Part shown: positions 1 to 9,081 of the stretch, in pieces | How positions within the stretch are numbered: the stretch's first letter is position 1 | Layout of the letters: every line of letters begins with the position of its first letter | NCBI RefSeq assembly: GCF_022230925.1 | Contig: NZ_JAKKFH010000008.1 | Location: 248,001 to 312,000, forward strand | DNA from: Micromonospora alfalfae | Lineage (GTDB): Bacteria > Actinomycetota > Actinomycetes > Mycobacteriales > Micromonosporaceae | DNA: 64,000 nucleotides | Direction of reading: 5' to 3' | The notes under the pieces: model-generated | Told to the model about the DNA's origin: nothing | Database searches by the model: none | Seen by the model: the letters and a program-made list of their open reading frames with translations, nothing else | Made by a program: the position numbers and the translations under genes

Positions 1-60
1 ACCCGTTGACAACAGGACGGCACACTCCGTCAAGAACCATTCCCCGACCCGGGTGAACGA

Positions 61-2433
61 TCACAGTTGCCGAACTTCGACGATCCCGGTAAAGACCTTC
101 GGCGTCGGCCGGTCCGGGTCCGCACTGATGACAAAGGTGCCGGCATGGGTATGGTCGACAGCCGAGAAGCCGACGTACACCTCGATCTGCCCTGCCTCCA
201 CCGCGTACGCCATGCTCCGGTCGTAGAAACCGAGCTGGCCGGTGGGGAGCGCGAACCGTACCGCCACCCGCTGGCCGGCGGCGGCCTCGACGCGGGCGAA
301 GGCCTTCAGCTCCAGCACCGGCCGGGTGATCGTGGCCTGCGGGTCGCGGACGTAGAGCTGCACCACCTGCTCCCCCGCCCGGTGTCCGGTGTTGGTGACA
401 GTGACCTCGACACCGACGCTGTCCCCGGCGCGGACCTCGGCGCTCTCCACCGTGGCGTCCTCGATAACGAACGAGGTGTACCCGAGGCCGTGGCCGAAGG
501 CGTATCGCGGGGCGACCGGCGAGTCCACATAGTCGCCGTGCCAGTGCGACCGCCCGCCGGACACCTTGTGGCCGTAGAAGACGGGGATCTGGCCCACGCC
601 GCGGGGGTACGAGATCGGCAGCCTTCCGCTCGGGTTCACCACACCGAGGAGCACCTCGGCGATCGCCTGCGCCCCGGTCTCCCCCGGCAACCAGGCCATC
701 AGCACGGCGGCGCACTCCTCGTGCAGGAAGTCACTGCCGACGGGTCGGCCGGCGACGAGCACCGCAACGACGGGCGTGCCGGTGGCGACGACGGCACGCA
801 GCAGCTCTTCCTGCACGCCCGGCAGGTCCAGACTGGACCGGTCCCGCGACTCCCCCGTGGTGGCCTCGCGCGTCACTCCCGAGCGGTCCCCCATGACCAG
901 CACCGCGACGTCTGCCGCCGCGGCGACCGCTACCGCCTCGGCGAACCCCTCGGTCGACGGATCGAGCACGTCGCAGCCCGGGGCGAAGCGCAGCCGGTCG
1001 CCCAGCCGCGCCGCGAGTTCGTCACGCACCGTCGGCACACCGTCGGTGCTCTCGTCGATCTCCAGATCATCCGGGATCGTCATCATCTCGCCGAGCAGGC
1101 CACGCCGCTTACGCGCCGCGGCCAACGCCTCGATGTGGGCCGCAAACGAGTAGTCACCGAGCAGGTGTCGGGCGTCGTCGGCGTTCGGGCCGATAAGCGC
1201 GACAGTTCCGGCTTCCCCGAGCAGCGGCAGGACGCCGTCGTTCTTGAGCAGGACGAGGCTGCGGCGGGCGATCTCCAGCGCCACGTCCCGGTGCCGCTCG
1301 GCGTTGGCCGTCGCAGCGGCCGCATCCTCGTCGACGTACGGGTTCTCGAAGAGCCCGAGTTCGACCTTGTGCCGAAGGATCCGTGCGACAGCCTCGTCGA
1401 GCTGGGCCTCGCTGACCTCGCCGGCGTCCAGGGCGCGGGTGAGGGCATCCGCGTACGCGTCCGTCGCCGGAAGCTCGACGTCCACGCCCGCGCCGAGGCC
1501 CACCGTCGCGGCCTGCTGCTTGTCCTGCGCGAAGTGGTGGTACGAGTGGAGGTCGTTGACGGCGAAGTAGTCGGAGACCACGCTGCCCGTGAAGCCCCAC
1601 TGCCCACGCAGGACGTCGGCGAGGAGCTCCTGGTTGGCATGGCACGGGACGCCGTCGAGTTCGTGGTAGCCGGCCATCACCGACTGGAGCCCGCCGTCGC
1701 GGACCGCCGCCTCGAACGGGTACAGGTACACCTCGCGCAGCAGACGCGGCGGCAGGTGGGCCGGCGCCCAGTTCAGCCCACCCTCGGACGCCCCGTAGCC
1801 GACGAAGTGCTTGGCAGTGGCGAGGACGCCGTCTGTCAGGTCGGCGCCCTGCAGGCCCCGGACGAACGCCACGCCCATCCGGGACACCAGGTACGGGTCC
1901 TCGCCGTAGGTCTCCTCCGTCCGGCCCCACCGTGGGTCGCGCACCACGTCCAGCACCGGCGAGAGCCCCTGGTGGCTTCCCATGGCGCGCATCTGTGCGC
2001 GAACGGTGTCGGCCAGCTGCCGGTTGAGCTCCGGCGCCCAGGTGCTCGCGACGCCGATCGCCTGCGGGAAGATGGTCGCCTCGCGGGCCATGACCCCCGA
2101 GCAGACCTCCTCGTGCACTATGGCCGGGATCCCCAGCCGGGTCTCGCTCACCAGGAAGCGCTGGATGGCGTTGGCGGCCCGCGCCACCTGCGCCGCCTTC
2201 AGGCTGGTCGCGCCCGCGACGCGGGTCACGTGCCCCAAGCCGTGTCGAAGGATCGGCCGGGCCCGCTCCGCCGCGAACCGTCCGCCCTCCAGCACTGTGA
2301 ACGCCCACGTGCTGCCGAGTTGCGCGAGCTTCTCCTCGCGGGTCATCCGGGTCAGCAGATCCGACACCCGTTCGTCGACGGGCGCTGTCGCATCCGCGTA
2401 GGTCGCCTCGGTCTCCGGCTCAACGGTTGTCAC
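61..2433 (-). CDS. Glycoside hydrolase family 3 beta-glucosidase/beta-xylosidase
   Basis: A 790-aa protein with the complete GH3 layout: N-terminal barrel, C-terminal sandwich domain and a fibronectin-III-like tail (about residues 680-785). The nucleophile motif GSVVSDYF is visible, with Asp at about residue 288; KHFVGYG and the GEDPYL segment also fit the family. There is no signal peptide, so it probably acts inside the cell on imported oligosaccharides. The open frame runs 58 codons further upstream, but that extension is low-complexity. I prefer GTG at 2433, preceded by GGGGTGA. It diverges from the GH51 gene across a LacI-type operator, so both likely belong to one hemicellulose regulon. 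Substrate (glucoside, xyloside or arabinoside) cannot be told from sequence. Confidence 0.9.
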   Translation of the reverse strand: MTTVEPETEATYADATAPVDERVSDLLTRMTREEKLAQLGSTWAFTVLEGGRFAAERARPILRHGLGHVTRVAGATSLKAAQVARAANAIQRFLVSETRLGIPAIVHEEVCSGVMAREATIFPQAIGVASTWAPELNRQLADTVRAQMRAMGSHQGLSPVLDVVRDPRWGRTEETYGEDPYLVSRMGVAFVRGLQGADLTDGVLATAKHFVGYGASEGGLNWAPAHLPPRLLREVYLYPFEAAVRDGGLQSVMAGYHELDGVPCHANQELLADVLRGQWGFTGSVVSDYFAVNDLHSYHHFAQDKQQAATVGLGAGVDVELPATDAYADALTRALDAGEVSEAQLDEAVARILRHKVELGLFENPYVDEDAAAATANAERHRDVALEIARRSLVLLKNDGVLPLLGEAGTVALIGPNADDARHLLGDYSFAAHIEALAAARKRRGLLGEMMTIPDDLEIDESTDGVPTVRDELAARLGDRLRFAPGCDVLDPSTEGFAEAVAVAAAADVAVLVMGDRSGVTREATTGESRDRSSLDLPGVQEELLRAVVATGTPVVAVLVAGRPVGSDFLHEECAAVLMAWLPGETGAQAIAEVLLGVVNPSGRLPISYPRGVGQIPVFYGHKVSGGRSHWHGDYVDSPVAPRYAFGHGLGYTSFVIEDATVESAEVRAGDSVGVEVTVTNTGHRAGEQVVQLYVRDPQATITRPVLELKAFARVEAAAGQRVAVRFALPTGQLGFYDRSMAYAVEAGQIEVYVGFSAVDHTHAGTFVISADPDRPTPKVFTGIVEVRQL

Positions 2434-2632
2434 CCGGTCACCCCAATCACCGCGACAAGCTGGTCCTTCGGCCTCGTCGGTCACCACGCCGCCGGCGTCT
2501 GGGCGCGCGCTGCGGACGACGCCAGGGAAGCGTGGCGGCGAGGCGGGCGGAAGCGGACACCCGGTCAGCTGGGGCGGCATGGCCGTGGGGCCGTGCCAGC
2601 CGGACATTGATCCAGGTGCCGTGTTCCCTTAC

Positions 2633-2656
2633 GTAAACGTAATCGGTAACGTTTAC
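2633..2656. promoter_or_regulatory. LacI-type operator between divergent GH3 and GH51 genes
   Basis: A perfect inverted repeat, GTAAACGT-8 bp-ACGTTTAC. Its right half also reads GGTAACGTTTAC, the AACG-centred form typical of LacI/GalR-family operators. It lies in the 381-bp gap between the GH3 start (2433) and the GH51 start (2815), where it can control both. No lacI-type gene is present in the window, so the regulator would be encoded elsewhere. The rest of the gap shows no further gene. Confidence 0.7.
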
Positions 2657-2814
2657 ATAGATCGAGAACGTAATCGAAGACGATCACGTTGTCCAGAGCT
2701 CACACCGCCTCCACCACCCCTCGGTCCCGGCGCTCGGGCACAGACCTTCGCGTCGGACCCGCACGAAGGGAGCCAGCCCTGAACACCCACCACGACAGCG
2801 CGCCGGAGAACGTC

Positions 2815-4338
2815 GTGAACACGGCGCGCCTGACCCTGGACCCCCGCCGACGCGTCGCACCGGTGCCGCGTCGGCTCTTCGGCTCGTTCGTGGAGCACCT
2901 GGGTCGCTGCGTCTACAACGGGATCTACGAGCCGGGACACCCGACGGCCGACGCCGACGGCTTCCGGGGCGACGTCCTTGAGCTGGTGCGCGAGTTGGGC
3001 GTCACCACGGTCCGCTATCCCGGCGGCAACTTCGTCTCCTCCTACCGCTGGGAGGACGGCGTTGGCCCCGTCGACAAACGACCGGCGAGGCTCGACCTCG
3101 CCTGGCACAGCCTGGAGACCAACGCATTCGGGCTCGACGAGTTCATGCGATGGGTCGGCAAGGCCGGCGTGGATCCGATCATGGCGGTCAACCTCGGCAC
3201 CCGTGGCACCGCCGAGGCCGTCGACCTGCTCGAGTACGCCAATCACCGCGGTGGGAGCCACCTCGCCGACCAGCGCCGCGACAACGGCGCTGTCGATCCG
3301 TACGGGATCAAGCTGTGGTGTCTGGGCAACGAGATGGACGGCCCGTGGCAGGTGGGCCAGCGCAGCGCTACCGAGTACGGGCGACTCGCGGCGCAGACCG
3401 CGAAGGCCATGCGTCGCTTCGATCCCGATCTCGAACTCGTCGCCTGCGGCTCCTCACACCTCGGAATGCCGACCTTCGGCAGCTGGGAGCGCGACGTACT
3501 CACCGAGGCGTACGACGACGTCGACCTGATCTCGCTGCACGCGTACTACCAGCCGGTCGACGACGACCTGGCCAGCTTCCTCGCCTCGGCCGAGGACATG
3601 GACAGGTACATCGACGCCGTCACCGCCATCGCCGACTCGGTCGGAGCGATCCGCCGGTCCACCAAGAAGATCATGATCGCGTTCGACGAGTGGAACGTCT
3701 GGTACCAGTCCGCCGCCCCGTCCACGCCCCCGAGCGGCGAGGACTGGCCTGTCGCGCCGCCCCTGCTGGAGGACCACTACAGCGTGGCCGACGCGGTCGT
3801 CGTCGGCGGCCTGCTCATCAGCCTGCTCCGGCACAGCGACCGGGTGAGCGCGGCCTGCCAGGCCCAACTGGTGAACGTCATCGCACCGATCATGACCGAG
3901 ACGGGCGGCTCGGCCTGGCGGCAGACCATCTTCCACCCCTTCGCCCGCACCGCCCGGCACGCTCAGGGCACAGTGTTGGACGTGCTGCGCGAGGGCAGCA
4001 CGACGACCACCGACCGCTACGGTGAGGTCGACGCTGTCGACGCGGTCTCCACCTGGGACGACGCCACCGGGGAGATGACCGTCTTCCTCGTCAACCGCGC
4101 CCTCGACACTCCGGCCGAGGTGACAATCGACGTCGCCGGCGCGCAGGTCAGCCACATCATCGAGTGCGTCACCGTCGGCGGCACCGACCTGCACGCCAAG
4201 AACACGGCCGACGGCCCGGACCACGCCGCGCCGCGCCCCAACGGCACGGCACGCGGCACCGACGCCAGTGTCCAGCTCACTCTTGCGCCGGCGTCCTGGA
4301 CCATGCTGCGACTGAGCGCCACCGACACGACGCAGTGA
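2815..4338 (+). CDS. Alpha-L-arabinofuranosidase, GH51
   Basis: A 507-aa protein matching GH51 over its whole length: barrel with acid/base Glu in CLGNEMDGPW (about residue 173), nucleophile Glu in FDEWNVWY (about residue 292), then a C-terminal beta-sandwich. It removes terminal arabinofuranose from arabinan or arabinoxylan oligomers. No signal peptide, so cytoplasmic. I chose GTG at 2815 because GGAG sits 6 nt upstream and the length fits the family; the frame is open further up, and a CTG at 2779 also follows a good GAAGGGAG. Arabinose released here could feed the pentose operon at 6.4-13.4 kb, though that link is inferred. Confidence 0.93.
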   Translation: MNTARLTLDPRRRVAPVPRRLFGSFVEHLGRCVYNGIYEPGHPTADADGFRGDVLELVRELGVTTVRYPGGNFVSSYRWEDGVGPVDKRPARLDLAWHSLETNAFGLDEFMRWVGKAGVDPIMAVNLGTRGTAEAVDLLEYANHRGGSHLADQRRDNGAVDPYGIKLWCLGNEMDGPWQVGQRSATEYGRLAAQTAKAMRRFDPDLELVACGSSHLGMPTFGSWERDVLTEAYDDVDLISLHAYYQPVDDDLASFLASAEDMDRYIDAVTAIADSVGAIRRSTKKIMIAFDEWNVWYQSAAPSTPPSGEDWPVAPPLLEDHYSVADAVVVGGLLISLLRHSDRVSAACQAQLVNVIAPIMTETGGSAWRQTIFHPFARTARHAQGTVLDVLREGSTTTTDRYGEVDAVDAVSTWDDATGEMTVFLVNRALDTPAEVTIDVAGAQVSHIIECVTVGGTDLHAKNTADGPDHAAPRPNGTARGTDASVQLTLAPASWTMLRLSATDTTQ

Positions 4339-4375
4339 CCGGCTGACGAACCGCCGGCCCTGCGGACCGGGACGT

Positions 4376-4424
4376 GCCCCGGCCGCGCACACCCTGGCAA
4401 TCACCAGGTGTGCGCGGCCGGGGC
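4376..4424. terminator. Bidirectional hairpin terminator
   Basis: An 18-bp perfect GC-rich stem (4376-4393 with 4407-4424) and a 13-nt loop, between the convergent GH51 and esterase genes. There is no U-tract, as is usual for actinobacterial terminators. Confidence 0.8.
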
Positions 4425-4460
4425 TTCCCCACCACAGGGAGTACGGCGTCGAGCCCGTTG

Positions 4461-6035
4461 TTACCGGGCGTCGACCGGGGAGCTGTGGGAGTCGTTGAAG
4501 AGCTTGTCGCCCTGGTAGCGGGCGACCACCGGCGCGTTCAGCTCACCATGGACGGTCTTCCTCAGCCGGGCGACGCCGTGGTGCACCGGGGCCGACCCGA
4601 GGTGCGTGTCACCCGCGTAGAAGTCGACGGTGCCGGAGGGTGCCGACGTGCTGGTGCTGACCGCGCCGACCGTGGCGGTGGCGGCGACCAACGTGTGGTG
4701 CGATCCGCCCGTTGGTGACGTGGTGACGTCGAGGTCGGTGGTGGTGGCCCGGAACGTCAGGGTGCGCAGGTAGTGGTTCAGCAGCGGACGCCACACGTGC
4801 CAGGTGTGCACGCCTGGCACGTTGTACTCGTCCAGCTCGACGCCGGCGGCCCGCAGTGCGGCGGCGTTGCGCTGCGAGTTCTCGGCGATGTTGCCGAGCC
4901 GGTCCTGCAGCCCGGTGCCGATCATGATGCCGCCGGTCACCGACTTCATGCTGTCGACCTGGGCCTGGGTGGCTGCTGGGCCGCCCGCGCTCCAGGCCGC
5001 GTGGTAGCCGAACAGGTCGGTGTGGTTGTACATGATGGTGTACGCCCGACTGCCGCCTGCGGAGAAGCCGGCGAACGCGCGGTCCTGCGCCCGGGTCGAG
5101 ACGCGGTAGTTCTGCTCGACGAACGGGAAGATGTTGTTCCGCAGCTCGTCGACGTAGCCCTCGTTGCCACCGGGGAGGCCGTTGAAGTCGGTGGACACGA
5201 TCACCATGGGCTGCGCCGCCCGGTCCTTGATCGCGTTCTCCAGGATGAGATGGGCCACGCCCTGCATCGTCCAGGCGGTCGAGTGGTCACCGCTGCCGTG
5301 GCTCAGGTAGAGGGTCGGGTACGGCGTGGCCCGGTTGGGGTCGTAGCCGTGCGGCAGGTAGACGACGATGTCGTGGACTCCCGCCGGGTTGGTCGACAGC
5401 GGTGAGGTGTACCGCCGGGACTCCGGCCGGCCGACAGTGGCCACCGGCGCCTGGTAACCGGTGTCGTACGTCGGGAACTTCCGGCTGGCCGGGACGTAGA
5501 GCGTGCTGCGTACCGCGCCGGGCGCCCCGGGGTACTGCGGCTGGATCTGCCACCGGTTGGCGGGGTCGTCGTGCAGGGCACAGCCGGTGGCGAGCTCGTT
5601 TGCGCAGTCGTGGGTGAACGCATAGCGGAAGGTGCCGGCCGGCAGCGGAGTGGTGAAGGTCCAGACGCCGTCCGGGCCCTTCCGCATGGCCTGGATGTGC
5701 CACGGGGTGGCGGCGACGTCGCCGGGTTGCCACTCGGCGGGCGGTCGCGCGTCGCCGCAGTCCTGGCAGGCGATGTTCTCCGGTCGGGAGTAGAACCAGT
5801 CGCCGTAGACGTGGACCTGCTGGACGTCCGCGGGCGCCCGGTACCGGAAGGTGACTGTGTACCCGGTCGGGGGTTTGTCGGTGCGGGTGACGGTCGGGCC
5901 CAGCGGCGCGGGCGGTGCCGCCGAGGCCGCCGGGGCGGCGAGCGTTCCGGCCGTCACGGTGACGGCGGCGAGCAGCGCGAGCATCAGCCGGCGTGTCCGT
6001 GCCGGCAGCGGGGGACGGGGAGGTGCGACGGGCAT
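4461..6035 (-). CDS. Secreted CE1-like carbohydrate esterase with N-terminal E-set and C-terminal Ig domain
   Basis: A 524-aa exported protein. Signal peptide at residues 1-39 with an ASA cleavage region. Residues 45-170 form an E-set/CBM48-like sandwich (GYTVTFRYRAP). Residues 215-425 are an esterase-D type alpha/beta hydrolase with nucleophile Ser325 in GFSAGG and a likely catalytic His at 410-413 (VPGVHTWHVW). Residues 435-524 look like a bacterial Ig-like (Big_3_5) domain. The architecture suggests a feruloyl or acetyl esterase acting on plant cell-wall polymers. It has a relative in this window at 27.7-29.6 kb with the same domain order. Its upstream region holds a near-palindrome centred on AGCGCT that could be a LacI-type operator. 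Confidence 0.85.
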   Translation of the reverse strand: MPVAPPRPPLPARTRRLMLALLAAVTVTAGTLAAPAASAAPPAPLGPTVTRTDKPPTGYTVTFRYRAPADVQQVHVYGDWFYSRPENIACQDCGDARPPAEWQPGDVAATPWHIQAMRKGPDGVWTFTTPLPAGTFRYAFTHDCANELATGCALHDDPANRWQIQPQYPGAPGAVRSTLYVPASRKFPTYDTGYQAPVATVGRPESRRYTSPLSTNPAGVHDIVVYLPHGYDPNRATPYPTLYLSHGSGDHSTAWTMQGVAHLILENAIKDRAAQPMVIVSTDFNGLPGGNEGYVDELRNNIFPFVEQNYRVSTRAQDRAFAGFSAGGSRAYTIMYNHTDLFGYHAAWSAGGPAATQAQVDSMKSVTGGIMIGTGLQDRLGNIAENSQRNAAALRAAGVELDEYNVPGVHTWHVWRPLLNHYLRTLTFRATTTDLDVTTSPTGGSHHTLVAATATVGAVSTSTSAPSGTVDFYAGDTHLGSAPVHHGVARLRKTVHGELNAPVVARYQGDKLFNDSHSSPVDAR

Positions 6036-6135
6036 GTTCCTGCTCCCTCTTCGGCGTGTGGTCAGACCGCACCGAGCGGCCGACCGACCATTCGATGGTG
6101 AGGTGAAGGGATACCAGTAACGAGCGATGCAGCCA

Positions 6136-6149
6136 TGCGAGCGCTAACA
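6136..6149. promoter_or_regulatory. Possible LacI/GalR-type operator upstream of the esterase
   Basis: TGCGAGCGCTAACA is an imperfect palindrome around AGCGCT (5 of 7 pairs match), about 100 bp upstream of the esterase start. AGCGCT-centred sites are common for polysaccharide regulators in actinobacteria. Weak on its own. The rest of the 323-bp gap (6036-6358) is AT-richer than its surroundings and holds only the hairpin listed separately. Confidence 0.35.
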
Positions 6150-6259
6150 TCGTTCCCTGTCAAAAACAGAACCATGAATTGCATTGACGGTCAAGACGGA
6201 AATCGGAACGGATAATCGCGTCCAAACAATTCGGGCGCGCTCCAGCGGCACCAGGAAAA

Positions 6260-6312
6260 CTGGCGCGCGAATTCTCTGTCGGGTCAATGTCGTCAAGGAA
6301 TTCGCGCGCCAG
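6260..6312. terminator. Hairpin terminator of the pentose operon
   Basis: A perfect 15-bp inverted repeat (6260-6274 with 6298-6312, arm CTGGCGCGCGAATTC) with a 23-nt loop, about 45 bp downstream of the dehydrogenase stop on the minus strand. This is the natural place for the end of the six-gene operon. Confidence 0.65.
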
Positions 6313-6358
6313 CTCCCGGTGGCCCGGAAACGCGCCCGGAAGAGACCGGCAGACGCAG

Positions 6359-7876
6359 TTATTCGACCGCTGGCTGCAACCTCCCGTCGACTCGCCGGGA
6401 GATGGCGGTGTACTCGTCGCGCAACTCCTCGGGGAGAACCCAGGCCGGGGCGTCCTGCCACGCCAGCGGGCGGAGGAACCGTCGGATCGACGTGGCGCCG
6501 ACCGACGTGTGCACGGCGTTTGTCGACGGCCACGGTCCACCGTGGTGCTGGGCCCACGACACCCGGACACCGGTGGGGTAGCCGTCGAAGACGATGCGAC
6601 CCGCGCGGGCGGCGAGCACGTCGACCAGTCGGCGTACCACGTCGGCGTCGTCGCCCGGTCCACTGTGAAGCGAGCCGGTCAGCGACGGCGGGACGGTGGC
6701 CAGCGCGGCGTCGAGGTCGGCGACGTCGTCGTAGCGGACCACGACCAGGAGCGGGCCGAAGCACTCGTCGGCGATCTCGGCGGTCAGGCCGGCGAGGCCG
6801 ACCTCCAGGAGGGTCGGGGCCACTGTGAAGCCCGCCCCGGGTTCGACAGTGGGCCGCGCCGACACCCGGGCGCCGGCCCGCTCGAACTCGGTGGACCGGT
6901 TCTGGTACGCGTCCCGGATGCGCTCGTTGAGCAGGACCGTGCCGCCCGACGCGTCGACTCTCGCCCGCAGCGCCTCGACCAGGCCGTCACCACCCGGGTC
7001 CGACGGAACGAACGCCAGGCCGGGCTTGGTGCACAACTGCCCGCCCGAGTTCGTGAAGGAGCCGAACAGCCCCTCGGCGATCTGGTCCGCTCGGGCGGCG
7101 GCCGCGTCGGGCAGGACGACGATCGGGTTCACACTGCTCAGTTCGGCGTACAGCGGAATGGGGTCCGGTCGTTCGTCGATGGCCGCCTGGATGGCACGGG
7201 CGGCGTTGACCGAGCCGGTCAGGGCGGCCGCGCGGATCGCCGGGTGACGCACCAGCGCGCGACCGGCCTGCTCCCCGTACACGGTCGCGACGACACCCTC
7301 GGGTCCGCCGAGGTCGCGGACGGCCGACTCGATCGCAGCGGCGGAGGCGTGCGAGGTCAGCGGATGGGACGGGTGGGCCTTCAGGATCGTCGGACACCCG
7401 GCGGCGAGCGCGGCGGCCGTGTCACCGCCGGCGACCGAGAAGGCGAACGGGAAGTTGCTGGCCCCGAAGACGGCGACCGGCCCGAGGGGTACGAGCATCC
7501 GCCGCAGATCCGGGCCGCGGCCGAGCGGTGTGTCGGCAACGTGGTCGATGGTGGCCTCGACGTACGCTCCGTCGCGCAGCACCTCGCCGAACATCCGGAA
7601 CTGCAGGGCCGCCCGGGTGAGTTCCCCGTCGAGCCGCGCATGACTCAGCCCGGTCTCCGCCTCGGCGGCAGCGACCAGATCCACCCGACGGGACTCCAGC
7701 GACGCGGCGATCGCGTCCAGCAACTCCGCGCGGCCGAGCCTCCCGCGCGCGGCCAGCCACTGCGCCGCCGGGGACGCCTGACCGGCGATCACCTCCAGCC
7801 GAGACTCGTCGGTCTCGGTGAGCTCCGTCGCGCGACGCTCACCGTCGCGCGGATCGACAGTCATGACCACGTTCAC
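6359..7876 (-). CDS. 2-oxoglutarate semialdehyde dehydrogenase (aldehyde dehydrogenase family)
   Basis: A 505-aa aldehyde dehydrogenase with all catalytic residues: Asn141 (NFPF), Glu245 (YAELSS) and Cys282 (GGQLCTKPG). The NFPFAFSVAGGDTAAALAAG segment and the SSVNP motif are typical of the KGSADH subgroup, which oxidises 2-oxoglutarate semialdehyde with NAD(P)+. This is the last step of non-phosphorylative pentose or aldarate breakdown. I chose GTG at 7876: AGGAGAGG lies just upstream and the GTGA overlap couples it to the preceding gene. An ATG at 7864 is the alternative. Last gene of the operon. Confidence 0.9.
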   Translation of the reverse strand: MNVVMTVDPRDGERRATELTETDESRLEVIAGQASPAAQWLAARGRLGRAELLDAIAASLESRRVDLVAAAEAETGLSHARLDGELTRAALQFRMFGEVLRDGAYVEATIDHVADTPLGRGPDLRRMLVPLGPVAVFGASNFPFAFSVAGGDTAAALAAGCPTILKAHPSHPLTSHASAAAIESAVRDLGGPEGVVATVYGEQAGRALVRHPAIRAAALTGSVNAARAIQAAIDERPDPIPLYAELSSVNPIVVLPDAAAARADQIAEGLFGSFTNSGGQLCTKPGLAFVPSDPGGDGLVEALRARVDASGGTVLLNERIRDAYQNRSTEFERAGARVSARPTVEPGAGFTVAPTLLEVGLAGLTAEIADECFGPLLVVVRYDDVADLDAALATVPPSLTGSLHSGPGDDADVVRRLVDVLAARAGRIVFDGYPTGVRVSWAQHHGGPWPSTNAVHTSVGATSIRRFLRPLAWQDAPAWVLPEELRDEYTAISRRVDGRLQPAVE

Positions 7877-9081
7877 AGCAGTCCTCTCCTCACCAGATTG
7901 CCCATCAGATCGCGGACGCCGAAGTGCCAGGGCTCGCACTCCTCCGCGTGCCGCACCCGGTTGACCAGGGTGCCGAGCGCCGGGCAGCTGATCCGTACCA
8001 CGTCGTCGACCTTGTGGGTGAAACCCTCGCCGGGGCGGTCCCGGTCCTGGATGGGCGCGAACATGGTGCCGAGCATCAGCGCGGCGCCGTCGGGATAGTG
8101 GTGGTGCGGCCCGATCAGCTGCCGGACCAGTTCCTCGGGATCGCGCGACATCTGGGTCATCTCCGAGACCGCCTCCAGATGGAAGCCGTCGACGCCGCGA
8201 ACCTCCAGGCGCACCTCGAGTTCGCGTACCCGATCCATGCCGAACCGGTCGTCGAAGAGCCGGATCAGGGGGCCGAGGGCACAGGAGGCGTTGTTGTCCT
8301 TCGCCAGGGGCAGCAGGAGCGCCGAGCGGCCCTCGATGTCGCGCAGGTTCACGTCGTTGCCGAGGGTGGCGCCGACGATCCGGCCACTGGACTGGACGAT
8401 GAGCGTGACCTCGGGTTCCGGGTTGTTCCAGGTCGACGCGGCAAGCACGCCGACCGGAACGGCGGTGCCGACGGCGGAGAGGATCTGCCCCTTGGTGAAG
8501 ATCTCGGCGTCCGGGCCGATGCCCACCTCCAGGTACTGGCTCCACATGCCCTCGGCGACCAGCAGACTCTTGAGCCGATCCGCCTCCGGCGAGCCCGCCT
8601 CCAGACTGTGCAGGTCGACACCGACGTCGGCGAGCATGCGGTGCCGGATGTCCGCCGCCAGTGCCAGGTCTCCCCGCGCCCGTTCCTCGATCACCCGCTC
8701 GATCATGGAGACCGGGAAGGTCACGCCCGCGGCCTTGAGCGCCTGGAGGTCGACCGGAGCGAGCAACCAGGGCCGGCCATGGTCCCGGGTCGCGGCCCCC
8801 GTGTTGGCCAGTATCTCCCCGAAGTCACCCACCCTCGGCCCGTCGAGCCCGGCCACCGTCGCGGCGGGATCGGGTAGCTCGCAGATGTCGCGGACGGTCG
8901 GGAACCGGTGGCTGATGTCGATGACCTCGCCGTCGCGGACGGTCACCGGGGAGGGGCCGCCGCCGGACGGGTCCCAGATCCGGCCGATGAGGACGCTGTC
9001 GGCATCGTCCGGCAACGCTTCGGCGGCGGTGCCGACCCAGTCCGCGGCCGCGGCCGACCCCCGGGGCCGTGGCAGCGTCAT
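7873..9081 (-). CDS. FAH-fold hydrolyase, probable 2-keto-3-deoxy-pentonate dehydratase
   Basis: A 402-aa member of the fumarylacetoacetate hydrolase superfamily, seen in the C-terminal half (EVTLIVQSSGRIVGATLGND, then a GRSALLLPLAKDNNASCALGP stretch). Placed between an enolase-superfamily dehydratase and a KGSA dehydrogenase, it most likely converts 2-keto-3-deoxy-pentonate to 2-oxoglutarate semialdehyde, like archaeal and bacterial KDA dehydratases. Start ATG 9081 overlaps the previous stop by 4 nt (ATGA). The exact sugar stereochemistry cannot be read from sequence. Confidence 0.85.
   Translation of the reverse strand: MTLPRPRGSAAAADWVGTAAEALPDDADSVLIGRIWDPSGGGPSPVTVRDGEVIDISHRFPTVRDICELPDPAATVAGLDGPRVGDFGEILANTGAATRDHGRPWLLAPVDLQALKAAGVTFPVSMIERVIEERARGDLALAADIRHRMLADVGVDLHSLEAGSPEADRLKSLLVAEGMWSQYLEVGIGPDAEIFTKGQILSAVGTAVPVGVLAASTWNNPEPEVTLIVQSSGRIVGATLGNDVNLRDIEGRSALLLPLAKDNNASCALGPLIRLFDDRFGMDRVRELEVRLEVRGVDGFHLEAVSEMTQMSRDPEELVRQLIGPHHHYPDGAALMLGTMFAPIQDRDRPGEGFTHKVDDVVRISCPALGTLVNRVRHAEECEPWHFGVRDLMGNLVRRGLL

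Noticed and set aside
67..2610. 847-codon plus-strand open frame opposite the GH3 gene
   Set aside because: It is the high-GC mirror of the GH3 gene, with no domain and Arg/His/Gly-rich composition.
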